Shown here piece after piece: positions 23,488-31,638 of a DNA stretch of 64,000 nt (position 1 is the stretch's first letter; every line of letters begins with the position of its first letter). The translations under genes and the position numbers were made by a program. The notes beneath the pieces are model-generated. The model saw nothing but the letters and a program-made list of their open reading frames with translations. It was not told the DNA's origin and did no database searches. The stretch comes from Holophagales bacterium (GTDB lineage Bacteria; Acidobacteriota; Thermoanaerobaculia; UBA5066). The stretch spans positions 156,799-220,798 of the forward strand of contig JADJZB010000009.1 of assembly GCA_016719485.1 (NCBI GenBank), in the 5' to 3' direction.

Positions 23488-24276
23488 ATGAGGTCTCGCT
23501 TCCCGGGCCGCCACAGCCCCCCGCCCGGTCTCTCGCTCTCCCTGCCGGGTCGGGAGAAGCCATACGTCATGGCGCACCGCGGGAACCGGGTCGCCTGCCC
23601 GGAGAACACGCTCGCCTCGTTTCGGCGCGCGCTGGAAGACGGCGCCGACATCCTCGAGACCGACCTCTGGGTCTCGTCCGACGGGGTGTTCGTGTGCATC
23701 CACGACGGCACGCTGGACCGAACCACCGACGGACGGGGAGCTGTCGAGGCCCGGTCGCTCGCAGAGCTGAAGGCGCTGTCGGCTTCCTGCTCGCGGCCGG
23801 TGTTCGCCGCGGAGCGGATCCCCACCCTCGCCGAGGTCGCGACGCTCCTGCCGCCCGACCGGGGCCTCGCACTCGAGCTGAAGAGCGACCGTTTCCTCGA
23901 TCCTCGGGTGGGGCGCCGGCTGGGAGAGGAGCTCGCCGCGCTCGGCGTCCTCGGCCGGAGCGTCGTCCTCTCCTTTTCCCGCGCCCGCCTCGACGCGACG
24001 CGGCTCGGGGCGCCGGGGCTCCCGTCCGGCTGGATCACGCTGAAGGAGTCCCGGCCGGCGCGGGGCGTCGAGCTTCTCGGCCCGTTCTGGCCGCTCCTCC
24101 TCGTCAACCCGCTCTACGTTGCCCTCGCCCACCGGCGGGGCCAGGCCGTGGCGCCGCTCGACCCGGCGCCCGACGGCCGGCTGTGGCTCTATCGCCTTCT
24201 CGGGTGCGACGCGGTCCTGACGAACGACCCGGCCCAGACGCTGCGGCGACTGGGGCGCTCTGTCACACGGTCCTGA
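23488..24276 (+). CDS. Glycerophosphodiester phosphodiesterase
   Basis: A 262-aa GDPD-family hydrolase releasing glycerol-3-phosphate from glycerophosphodiesters. The catalytic set is clear: VMAHRGNRVACPENTLASF, then DILETDLWVSSDGVFVCIHD, and LALELKSD for the third metal ligand. The end, GCDAVLTNDPAQTLRRL, is typical. There is no signal peptide, so it is cytoplasmic unless the start is wrong; about 27 residues precede the conserved core. It is divergent from the sulfatase-like gene and upstream of an S46 peptidase that has its own promoter. Confidence 0.9.
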   Translation: MRSRFPGRHSPPPGLSLSLPGREKPYVMAHRGNRVACPENTLASFRRALEDGADILETDLWVSSDGVFVCIHDGTLDRTTDGRGAVEARSLAELKALSASCSRPVFAAERIPTLAEVATLLPPDRGLALELKSDRFLDPRVGRRLGEELAALGVLGRSVVLSFSRARLDATRLGAPGLPSGWITLKESRPARGVELLGPFWPLLLVNPLYVALAHRRGQAVAPLDPAPDGRLWLYRLLGCDAVLTNDPAQTLRRLGRSVTRS

Positions 24277-24302
24277 GGAGTGCCGCCCGCGCGTCCCCGC
24301 GC

Positions 24303-24308
24303 GATAAT
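24303..24308 (+). promoter_or_regulatory. -10-like box of the S46 peptidase gene (with leader)
   Basis: GATAAT, followed 34 bp later by the TTG start at 24343. GGAGGGAGG between them is a good Shine-Dalgarno, so this gene contrasts with the leaderless ones. Confidence 0.45.
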
Positions 24309-24342
24309 CGAGGGTCCGGCCAATCCGGAGGGAGGATCTCAC

Positions 24343-26526
24343 TTGAAGAAAGCGCTCCGTTTCACCGTCGTCCTCGTGGCGGCCCTCTGCGTCACGCTCC
24401 CCGTCGCTGCCGACGAGGGGATGTGGATGCCCCAGCAGATCCCCGACCTCGCCCCCCGCCTGAAGGAGCTCGGCTTCACGGGCGATGCGAAGATCTGGGC
24501 CGACCTGACCGGCTTCCCGATGAACGCCGTCGTCTCGCTCGGCGGCTGCAGCGCGTCGTTCATCTCCCCCGACGGCCTCATCGCGACGAACCACCACTGC
24601 GTGCAGGGGTCGCTCCAGTACAACTCGACCCCCGAGAAGAACCTCATCGTCGACGGCTACCTCGCGCGGACGCGCGAGGAGGAGCTCTCGAACGGCCCCG
24701 GGTCCCGCGTCTGGGTGACGGTCTCCGTGAAGGAGGTCACCGACGAGATCACCGGGAAGATCGACCCGAAGCTGACGGACCGCAAGCGCTACGACGTCAT
24801 CGAGCGCCGGGTGAAGGAGCGGACCGCCGCCTGCGAGAAGGACGGCCTCCGCTGCCGGGTCGCCTCGTTCTTCGAGGGGCTCCGCTACTTCGAGATCGGC
24901 CAGCTCGAGATCAACGACGTCCGCCTCGTCTACGCCCCCCCGCAGGGAATCGGCAACTACGGCGGCGAGACCGACAACTGGCAGTGGCCCCGCCACACGG
25001 GCGACTTCTCCTTCTACCGCGCCTACGTCGGCAAGGACGGCAAGCCCGCCTCCTACTCCAAGGAGAACGTCCCGTACAAGCCGAAGCACTTCCTGAAGGT
25101 CTCCCCGAAGGGTGCGAGCCCGGGCGAGCTGATCTTCGTCGCCGGCTACCCCGGCCGGACCCAGCGCCACGAGACCTTCGCCGAGGTGAAGGACCGGACC
25201 CAGTGGGCCCTCCCCCAGTCCGTGAAGCGCAGCAGGGAGATGATCGCCCTCCTCGAGGAGACGACGAAGGGGCAGAAGGAGCTCGAGATCAAGGCGGAGC
25301 CGCGGATGCGCGGCCTCCAGAACGGAATGAAGAAGAACGACGGCGTCCTCGCCGGGCTCCTGAAGGGCGGGATCCTCGCCCGGAAGGAAGAGAAGCAGAA
25401 GGCCCTCGAGGCGTGGATCGCCGCCGACCCCGGGCGCCAGAAGGAATACGGCCCGGTCCTCGCGGAGCTCGCGGCGATGCAGGCCGAGAGCCTGAAGACG
25501 CGCGAGCGGGACACGGCGCTCGGAACGATCTCGTTCGGCTCGACCCTCCTCGGCACCGCAGACAACCTCCACCGTCTCTCCCTCGAGCGCCCGAAGAAGG
25601 ACGTCGACCGCGACCCGGCCTACCAGGAGCGCAACTGGACGCGGATGAGAGAAGGCCTCGAGCGGATGCAGAGGACCTACGACCACCGCATCGACCGCCC
25701 GATGCTCCGCTACGCGCTCCTCGGCGCGGCGGCGCTGCCGGCCGACCAGCGGATCGCCCCGCTCGACACGCTCGTCGGCTTCTCGGCGGGCATGGCGAAG
25801 GACGACGCGGCGAAGAAGATCGACACCTACCTCGACGCCCTCTACGCCGGCACGAAGCTCGCCGAGAAGGACTTCCGCCTCGGCCTCTTCGACAAGTCGA
25901 CGAAGGAGATCGTCGACACGAAGGACACCGCCGTCCAGCTCGCCGTCGCCCTCCACCCGGTGATGGAGGCGAACCGCGAGCGCGACAAGGCGAACGACGG
26001 CAAGCGCTCGCGCCTGCGGCCGCAGTACATGCGCGCCCTCCTCGCGCAGGGCGGCGGTCTCGTGCCGCCCGACGCGAACTCCACTCTGCGCGTCACGTTC
26101 GGCCGCGTCATGGGCGTCGACCCGCGCGACGGTATGCGCTACCTCCCCCAGACGACCCTCCAGGGCGTCGTCGACAAGCACACGGGCGAGGGCGAGTTCG
26201 ACTCTCCGGACCGGCTCCTCGAGGCCGTGAAGGCGCTCCGCGCCGGGAAGAAGTCCCCCTACTTCGACGAGAAGCTGGGCGACGTCCCGGTCGACTTCAT
26301 GTCCGACGTCGACACGACCGGCGGCAACTCCGGCTCGGCCGTCCTCAACTCGCAGGGCGAGCTCGTCGGCCTCCTCTTCGACGGCACCCTCGAGACGGTC
26401 GCCTCCGACTTCCTCTTCGACACGGAGAAGACGCGGTCGATCCAGGTCGACAGCCGCTACCTCCTCTGGGTCTGGGACGCCGTGGAAGGGGCGAAGCACC
26501 TCCTCGACGAGGTCGGGATCAAGTAG
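24343..26526 (+). CDS. S46-family dipeptidyl-peptidase (DPP7-like)
   Basis: A 727-aa exported serine exopeptidase that releases dipeptides from oligopeptides. The signal peptide is FTVVLVAALCVTLPVAADEG. The double-beta-barrel fold is marked by GGCSASFISPDGLIATNHHC (catalytic His) and TTGGNSGSAVLNSQGELVG (catalytic Ser). In DPP11 an Arg downstream of the Ser selects Asp/Glu at P1, while DPP7 has Gly; here the matching phrase is LLFDGTLETVASDF, i.e. Gly, which suggests preference for hydrophobic rather than acidic P1 residues. The TTG start is supported by a Shine-Dalgarno and by the signal peptide beginning there. A hairpin follows. Confidence 0.95.
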   Translation: MKKALRFTVVLVAALCVTLPVAADEGMWMPQQIPDLAPRLKELGFTGDAKIWADLTGFPMNAVVSLGGCSASFISPDGLIATNHHCVQGSLQYNSTPEKNLIVDGYLARTREEELSNGPGSRVWVTVSVKEVTDEITGKIDPKLTDRKRYDVIERRVKERTAACEKDGLRCRVASFFEGLRYFEIGQLEINDVRLVYAPPQGIGNYGGETDNWQWPRHTGDFSFYRAYVGKDGKPASYSKENVPYKPKHFLKVSPKGASPGELIFVAGYPGRTQRHETFAEVKDRTQWALPQSVKRSREMIALLEETTKGQKELEIKAEPRMRGLQNGMKKNDGVLAGLLKGGILARKEEKQKALEAWIAADPGRQKEYGPVLAELAAMQAESLKTRERDTALGTISFGSTLLGTADNLHRLSLERPKKDVDRDPAYQERNWTRMREGLERMQRTYDHRIDRPMLRYALLGAAALPADQRIAPLDTLVGFSAGMAKDDAAKKIDTYLDALYAGTKLAEKDFRLGLFDKSTKEIVDTKDTAVQLAVALHPVMEANRERDKANDGKRSRLRPQYMRALLAQGGGLVPPDANSTLRVTFGRVMGVDPRDGMRYLPQTTLQGVVDKHTGEGEFDSPDRLLEAVKALRAGKKSPYFDEKLGDVPVDFMSDVDTTGGNSGSAVLNSQGELVGLLFDGTLETVASDFLFDTEKTRSIQVDSRYLLWVWDAVEGAKHLLDEVGIK

Positions 26527-26553
26527 ACGGGTCTCTCTCCGTCTTCCTCGTAG

Positions 26554-26600
26554 CGACGAGCGGCCCGCGTCCCCCTCGGGGGCGCGGGCCGCACTCGTCG
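26554..26600. terminator. Long GC-rich hairpin between convergent genes
   Basis: GCGGCCCGCG pairs with CGCGGGCCGC around a CCCCCTCGGGGG core, extended by GACGAG/CTCGTC. It sits between the ends of the S46 peptidase (26526) and the zinc-ribbon protein (26656). No T-run. Confidence 0.6.
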
Positions 26601-26655
26601 GGGGGCGTGTTGCCGTGCGCCCGCCGGACCCCCGGAACGCGCGCTGGAAGCCCTC

Positions 26656-27768
26656 TCAGGACAGCTTCGAGAACAGCACCAGGACGGCGATGACGGCGGC
26701 GACGGCCAGGGCGATCTTCACCGCCGAGAACGGCGCGTTGCCGTCCACCTTCCCGGTGACGCCGTTGACGAGAAAACGGAAGGGCTTGCCGGCGTACTCG
26801 TAGGCCGAGATCCAGAGCGGGAGGAGGGCGTTCTTGCACGTCACTCCCGACCAGGCCGTCGAGACGGAGAGGTTCCGGTGCGTGTCGCCGGGCACCTGGG
26901 CGCCGCAGGCGGCGTAGATCTCGTGCGTCATCCGCTCCTTCGCGGCGGCCACGGCGTCGGGCAGGTCGACGGCGTACTCCTCGGCGAGAAACCCCGAGAG
27001 GTATTGCGGGTCGTACGGGACGAGCCCGCCCGTTGGAAACGGCTCGATCCCCCGCGCGAGGCCGGGAGGAAGGCCTTTCGACGCGGGAACCGGCACGTCG
27101 TCGAACGCCTTCTCCAGGAAGCCGGCCGCGGGCACCCATCGGATGCGGGTCTCGGAGCGCATCACGGTCTTCCCGTTGACGAGCGCCTGGACCTGCACCG
27201 TGTAGGTGTGCCCGGCCTCGGCCGTCCAGCGGTTGTGCGTGAGGGCGTCGAATGTCCAGAAGGGGACGTAGACCCCCTGCATCGCCGTGACGGACGACTT
27301 CTCCTTCAGGTCGTTCGGCCGGAACCAGAGGCCCGCGACCCAGCTCCGGAAGCTCTTCGAGGCGGCGCTGCGGTCGACGGCGAACGGGAGGAGGCCGGCC
27401 GGGCGGACGTGGTCCGACATCGTCGGCGCCTCGACGACGGCCGGGGTCGCGCAGAAGGCGCAGCGGGAGGCGGAGACGCCCGGGTCGAACGTCGTCGTCG
27501 CGCCGCACTTCGTGCACTTCACGCTCTTGCGCTCGGCTCCCCAGCCGAGGCTCCGGGGCGCGTTCAGCGCTTCTTCGAGCGGACGTTCGACGACCTGGTC
27601 GGAGGATGTGGGGAGGGCGGTCTCGCTGCCGCAATAGGGACACTTCAGCGCCGCGGCGCCCGGATGCCAGACGACGTCCGCGCCGCACGCGCCGCAGGGG
27701 AACTTGCGCGCCTTCGCGGAAACGGGATCCCCGCCCGTTTCCGGGCGGGGAGAGGGAGTCGGCGGCAT
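26656..27768 (-). CDS. Double zinc-ribbon protein with a C-terminal membrane anchor
   Basis: A 370-aa protein beginning with two zinc ribbons: C25xxC28...C43xxC46 (FPCGACGADVVWHPGA) and C85xxC88...C103xxC106. A beta-rich middle follows (YVPFWTFDALTHNRWTAEAG, typical of this family, which is often misnamed as a PriA-type helicase), and it ends with one transmembrane helix (IALAVAAVIAVLVLF) and a short tail. Function is unknown. It begins 27 bp after the SPFH gene on the same strand, so both are probably co-transcribed and may act together at the membrane. A GTG at residue 16 is an alternative start. Confidence 0.8.
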   Translation of the reverse strand: MPPTPSPRPETGGDPVSAKARKFPCGACGADVVWHPGAAALKCPYCGSETALPTSSDQVVERPLEEALNAPRSLGWGAERKSVKCTKCGATTTFDPGVSASRCAFCATPAVVEAPTMSDHVRPAGLLPFAVDRSAASKSFRSWVAGLWFRPNDLKEKSSVTAMQGVYVPFWTFDALTHNRWTAEAGHTYTVQVQALVNGKTVMRSETRIRWVPAAGFLEKAFDDVPVPASKGLPPGLARGIEPFPTGGLVPYDPQYLSGFLAEEYAVDLPDAVAAAKERMTHEIYAACGAQVPGDTHRNLSVSTAWSGVTCKNALLPLWISAYEYAGKPFRFLVNGVTGKVDGNAPFSAVKIALAVAAVIAVLVLFSKLS

Positions 27769-27795
27769 GGCGGGACGGGCGATGGACGCCCCCCG

Positions 27796-28980
27796 TCAGC
27801 GGGCCGGGGGCGGCGGGGGCGGCGGGGGCGCGACCCCTGGGTTCGTCCCCTCGAAGCCGGGGAACGTCTGGACCGGCGCCCAGCCGGCGGCGCCCGGGTG
27901 CCACGCGAGCGTCGACGGGGCGACCTGCCCGGCGGCGATCATCTGCTTCAGCGCCTCGTCGGTGTAGGGGCCGTAGGTCTTGCCGTCGATGGCGAGAGAC
28001 CAGCGGGGCGCCACCGGGGCCTGCGGCGGCGGGGGAGCGGCCCCGCCCGGGAGGGGCGGCGGCGCGGGCGCCGCGGTGGCGGGCGGGGCCGCCTGCGGCT
28101 GCATCATCGGCTGGAACGCCTGTCCCATGACGCCGCCGATCGCCATCCCGGCGCCGAGGCCGGCGCCGGCGCCGGCGAGCCCGCCGGAGGGGTTCGCCGC
28201 GGCGATCTTGATCGCCTCGGCCGCCTGCATCTGCGTGAACTGCCCCATCTTGTCGCCGAGGATGCCGAGCTTCGTCCGCTGGTCGATCGCGGCCTCGACC
28301 TCCTCGGGGAGGGAGACGTTCTCGATGAAGAACTTCGAGAGCTCGAGGCCGAAGCCGCCGAACTCGGGGCCGAGCTTCTGTTTTCCGAAGGCCGACAGCT
28401 CGTCGTACTTGGCCGCGATGTCGAGCGCCGGGATCTTCGACTCGGCGATCGCGTCGGAGAGCTTCGAGAGGATGATCGACCGGAGCTGGCCGGTGATCTC
28501 GTCCGTCGTGGTGAGCCCCTGCGTCCCGACGATCGTGTTGAAGAAGACCTTCGGGTCGGCGACCTTCATCGCGTAGGTCCCGAAGGCGCGGATGCGGATC
28601 ATCCCGAAGTCGGTGTCCCGCATCATCACGGGGTTCGTCGTCCCCCACTTCAGGTCGGTGTAGGTGCGGGTGTTGAAGAAGTAGATCTCCGCCTTGAACG
28701 GCGACTGGAAGCCGTACTTCCACCCGCGCAGGGTCGTCAGGATCGGGACGTTCTGCGTGGAGAGCTCGTACCGGCCCGGCCCGAAGAGGTCGGCGGCCTT
28801 CCCCTCGTTGATGAAGAGGGCGGCCTGGTTCTCGCGCACCGTCAGCTGCGCGCCCATCTTGATCTCCTGGTTGTAGACCGGGAACCTGTAGACGAGCGAG
28901 TCGTCCGACTCGTCCAGCCACTGGATGATCTCGATGAACTGCGAGCCAATCTGCTGCTTGATGTTGTCGAGCAGGCCCAT
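27796..28980 (-). CDS. SPFH-domain protein (YdjI-like) with a C-terminal GYF_2 domain
   Basis: A 394-aa protein. Residues about 1-250 match the SPFH/virion-core-like YdjI family (MGLLDNIKQQIGSQFIEIIQ, LTVRENQAALFINEGKAADL, LRGWKYGFQSPFKAEIYFFN). A Gly/Ala-rich hinge and a Pro/Ala linker follow. Residues about 330-385 form a GYF_2 domain (WSLAIDGKTYGPYTDEALKQ, LAWHPGAAGWAPV), and the protein ends in a poly-proline tract. YdjI-type proteins organise membrane microdomains or stress complexes; the GYF_2 module is a likely protein-binding arm. The ATG at 28980 is preceded by AGGAGGAGAA. Upstream gene of a pair with the zinc-ribbon protein. Confidence 0.87.
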   Translation of the reverse strand: MGLLDNIKQQIGSQFIEIIQWLDESDDSLVYRFPVYNQEIKMGAQLTVRENQAALFINEGKAADLFGPGRYELSTQNVPILTTLRGWKYGFQSPFKAEIYFFNTRTYTDLKWGTTNPVMMRDTDFGMIRIRAFGTYAMKVADPKVFFNTIVGTQGLTTTDEITGQLRSIILSKLSDAIAESKIPALDIAAKYDELSAFGKQKLGPEFGGFGLELSKFFIENVSLPEEVEAAIDQRTKLGILGDKMGQFTQMQAAEAIKIAAANPSGGLAGAGAGLGAGMAIGGVMGQAFQPMMQPQAAPPATAAPAPPPLPGGAAPPPPQAPVAPRWSLAIDGKTYGPYTDEALKQMIAAGQVAPSTLAWHPGAAGWAPVQTFPGFEGTNPGVAPPPPPPPPAR

Positions 28981-29076
28981 TCTTCTCCTCCTGGTCCCGG
29001 GGAGGGACGAGTCTAGCGCGATGATACGCAGCGGCGCACGGAAGGGTTGGGGCCCCGGCGGCCCGGGGCAAGGAAA

Positions 29077-29100
29077 GAGGGCCGGCTTTCGCCGGCCCTC
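29077..29100 (-). terminator. Intrinsic terminator after the RNA helicase gene
   Basis: A 10-bp perfect stem (29077-29086 with 29091-29100), loop TTTC. On the minus strand it is followed by TTTCC. It lies 12 bp beyond the helicase stop and before the SPFH gene. Confidence 0.7.
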
Positions 29101-29111
29101 CTCGTCGTGTC

Positions 29112-30539
29112 TCAGCCGTTCCGGCGGGGGGGCGGGCCGCCCGGACGGCGGGGCGGGCCGCCGGCGGAAGGTCCGCCGGGACGCATGCCGGGCCGCGGGC
29201 CGGCGGAGGGCCGGGGCGGGCCCGAGGGGCGGCCGCCAGGGGCGCCGGCGACGACCTGCCGCCGCGCCTTCTCGCCGATGCGGGCCTTCATCTCCGCCTC
29301 GGTCTGGCCGCGGCGGTCGGCCTTCTCCTTCGCGCGAGCCCTCTCGCCGGCCTTCTGGGCACGGATCTGGGCGATCCGCTCGGCGATGGGGATCTCGAGG
29401 CGCTCCGCCGGCCGCTTCGTGTAGTCGAAGCCGGGGAGCGTCACGCGCGGGAGGCGCTTGCCGACGGCCCGCTCGATGGCGAAGAGGTCGCCCTCCTCGT
29501 CGGGCGCGACGAACGTGAAGGCGTCGCCCGTCGCCTCGGCCCGGGCCGTCCGGCCGACGCGGTGGATGTAGTCCTCCGGGACGTGCGGGACGTCGAAGTT
29601 CACGACGTGCGAGAGCTCTTCGATGTCGATGCCGCGTGCGGCGATGTCGGTCGCCACGAGGACGCGGTACTTCCCGTGCTTGAAGCCGGCGAGGGCCTCG
29701 GTGCGCTGCGCCTGCGACCGGTTGCCGTGGATCCGCTCGCACGCCACGTTGTGCTTCTTCAGGAAGTCGGCGAGCCGGTTCGCGCGGTGCTTCGTGCGGG
29801 TGAAGGCGATCACGCTCCGGATCTCGCCCCGCGAGAGGAGCTCGAGGAGGAGCTGCGACTTCAGCTCCTGGGCCACCGGGTAGACCGCCTGCGTGATGCC
29901 GACGGCCGGGGCGGACTTGCGCTCCATGTTGATCGTCACGGGGGCGTGCAGGATGTCGCGGGAGAGCTCGGCGATCGGGCCGGGCATCGTCGCCGAGAAG
30001 AGCAGGTTCTGGCGCTTGGCGGGGAGGTGCCTCAGGACGCGCTTGATGTCGGGGAGGAAGCCCATGTCGAGCATCCGGTCGGCCTCGTCGATGACGAGGA
30101 CTTCCAGCTTGTCGAGCTTCGCGTAGCCGAAACGGAAGTGGTCGAGGAGCCGGCCCGGGGTCGCGACGATGATGTCGACTCCGGCGCGGAAGGCGTGCTC
30201 CTGCGGCCCCATGCCGACGCCGCCGAAGACGGAAGCGCTCGTGAGGGACGTGTGGACGGCCAGCTCCCGCGTGTGCTCGTCGATCTGGGCGGCGAGCTCG
30301 CGCGTCGGCGTGATGACCAGGCAGCGCGTGGCGCCGCGCGGCTTCCCGATGAAGCGGTGGAGGATCGGGAGGATGAAGGCGGCGGTCTTGCCGCTCCCCG
30401 TCATCGCGCAGGCGAGGAGGTCCTTGCCGGCGAGGGCGGGAGGGATCGCGTCGTTCTGGATCGGGGTGGGCCGCGTGAAGCCCAGCTCCTTGACGCCGCG
30501 GAGGAGGTCGGGGTGGAGACCGAAAGACGAGAAGGGCAT
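29112..30539 (-). CDS. rhlE: DEAD-box RNA helicase, RhlE type
   Basis: A 475-aa ATP-dependent RNA helicase. All core motifs are present: Q motif GFTRPTPIQ, Walker A AMTGSGKTAAF, PTRELAAQ, ATPGRLLD, VLVIDEADRML, SATMP, and in the second domain ATDIAARGID and HRVGRTARAEATG. A basic region then leads to a Gly/Pro/Arg-rich tail (GGRPSGPPRPSAGPRPG) suited to RNA binding. I start at MPFSSFGLHPDLL, where family homology begins; an in-frame start 45 bp upstream (30584) is possible. A large palindrome lies about 110 bp upstream of the start, in the probable leader region. Confidence 0.93.
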   Translation of the reverse strand: MPFSSFGLHPDLLRGVKELGFTRPTPIQNDAIPPALAGKDLLACAMTGSGKTAAFILPILHRFIGKPRGATRCLVITPTRELAAQIDEHTRELAVHTSLTSASVFGGVGMGPQEHAFRAGVDIIVATPGRLLDHFRFGYAKLDKLEVLVIDEADRMLDMGFLPDIKRVLRHLPAKRQNLLFSATMPGPIAELSRDILHAPVTINMERKSAPAVGITQAVYPVAQELKSQLLLELLSRGEIRSVIAFTRTKHRANRLADFLKKHNVACERIHGNRSQAQRTEALAGFKHGKYRVLVATDIAARGIDIEELSHVVNFDVPHVPEDYIHRVGRTARAEATGDAFTFVAPDEEGDLFAIERAVGKRLPRVTLPGFDYTKRPAERLEIPIAERIAQIRAQKAGERARAKEKADRRGQTEAEMKARIGEKARRQVVAGAPGGRPSGPPRPSAGPRPGMRPGGPSAGGPPRRPGGPPPRRNG

Positions 30540-30646
30540 TCCGAGTTCACTTTCCGGCGGCCCGTAGCCGCGCGAACCGACCATGATTTCACGGAGCTCC
30601 GGCGAAGTAAAGCACCCCGCGCTCCCGGAGCCGGCGCCAACTCACA

Positions 30647-30707
30647 CCGTGCCAGGCGTGAAGTCGTGTATTGTTGAAAACAATACACGACTTCACGCCT
30701 GGCACGG
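30647..30707. repeat. 61-bp palindromic element (29-bp perfect arms, 3-nt loop)
   Basis: Arms 30647-30675 and 30679-30707 are exact reverse complements with loop GAA. The outer part of each arm reads GTGCCAGGCG/CGCCTGGCAC and the inner part is AT-rich, unlike the surrounding sequence. It lies between the M23 peptidase end (30721) and the rhlE start (30539), both on the minus strand. It could be a REP/MITE-like mobile palindrome, a terminator, or an RNA hairpin in the helicase leader. Confidence 0.85.
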
Positions 30708-30720
30708 AACTGGGGTGGTT

Positions 30721-31638
30721 CTACGGGGAGGGGAGGGCGGAGGGGTCGCCGAGGAGGAGGGCGGGGTCGACGCGGGCACCGCGCCACCTCAGGCCGAAGT
30801 GGAGGTGGGGGCCGGTGACCCGGCCGGTGGCGCCGGAGAGGCCGAGGCGATCGCCTCGTTTGACCCTCTGGCCGGCCTTCACGTCGATGCGCGAGAGGTG
30901 CATCGACGTCGAGATCAGGCCCCCGCCGTGGTCGACGAAGACGCTCCTGCCGGCGAAGAAGTGGTGGGCGGCGAGGACGACGAGCCCCGCGTCGGCCGCG
31001 AGAACGGGCGTCCCCGTCTTCGCCCGGTAGTCGGCGCCGCCGTGCGCGGAGCGCGGCTCGCCGTTGAAGACCCGCCGCCTTCCGAAGTTCCGGGGCGGCG
31101 GGGCGTTCTTCAGCGGGGAACCGAGGGGGAGGGAGAAGGCCGGATTCGTCCTGAGGGAGAAGAGCGGAACGACGACCTCCCGCTCACGGTCCGCCCGGAG
31201 GCGATTCCTCTTGGACAGGTGGACCTTCCCGGGATCGACCTCGAGCTTCTCCTCGGCGTAAGGCGGGGGGAGGACGCGGAGCGTGGCCGTCTCGCGGCGC
31301 TGGGCCCTTTCGCGGAAGACGGCGAGCGTTCCCTCGGCCTGCCCCAGGTCGACCGGGTAGTAGCAGGCCCCGGCGAGGGGCTTCCACGTCTCGCGGGCGT
31401 CGCCGCAACGCGTGATCCCTTCGTCAGCCCACCGGACGACGCCACCGGGGACGACATCCGCAGCGGGAGCCGCCGAAGCCTCGGGTACGGTGGCAAGGGC
31501 GACGACGGGCTGCGGGTTCGGGGGTTGCCCGGCCTGGGGCGTCGCGGGTTGGGCCCTCGCGAAGCCCGGCCACACCGTGGCCGCGGCGAGGAACGCCGCG
31601 AGGGCGGAACGCCTTACGACTTTGATATGAACCCCCAC
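30721..31638 (-). CDS. Secreted M23-family peptidoglycan endopeptidase
   Basis: A 305-aa exported metallopeptidase. Signal peptide (RRSALAAFLAAATVWPGFARA), a beta-rich N-terminal domain (about 50-180), then an M23 LytM domain: AHGGADYRAKTGTPVLAADA gives the HxxxD ligands, and HLHFGLRWRGARVDP gives HxH. All metal residues are present, so it should be active on peptidoglycan cross-bridges. The chosen GTG start (31638) overlaps the end of the upstream radical SAM gene by 25 bases, implying co-transcription. No ATG precedes the signal peptide in this frame. Confidence 0.9.
   Translation of the reverse strand: MGVHIKVVRRSALAAFLAAATVWPGFARAQPATPQAGQPPNPQPVVALATVPEASAAPAADVVPGGVVRWADEGITRCGDARETWKPLAGACYYPVDLGQAEGTLAVFRERAQRRETATLRVLPPPYAEEKLEVDPGKVHLSKRNRLRADREREVVVPLFSLRTNPAFSLPLGSPLKNAPPPRNFGRRRVFNGEPRSAHGGADYRAKTGTPVLAADAGLVVLAAHHFFAGRSVFVDHGGGLISTSMHLSRIDVKAGQRVKRGDRLGLSGATGRVTGPHLHFGLRWRGARVDPALLLGDPSALPSP

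Noticed and set aside
23433..26693. A plus-strand open frame of more than 1000 codons overlapping the GDPD and S46 genes
   Set aside because: It is Arg/Pro-rich, without domains, and overlaps two clearly conserved genes in another frame. High GC content makes such long stop-free shadows common throughout the window.
26656..27768. The zinc-ribbon protein as a PriA-like helicase
   Set aside because: There is no Walker motif or helicase signature. Only the Cys clusters recall such annotations.
30647..30707. The palindrome as a simple intrinsic terminator
   Set aside because: It is far longer and more perfect than other terminators here, and no U-tract follows on either strand. It was kept as a repeat, though it could still stop transcription.
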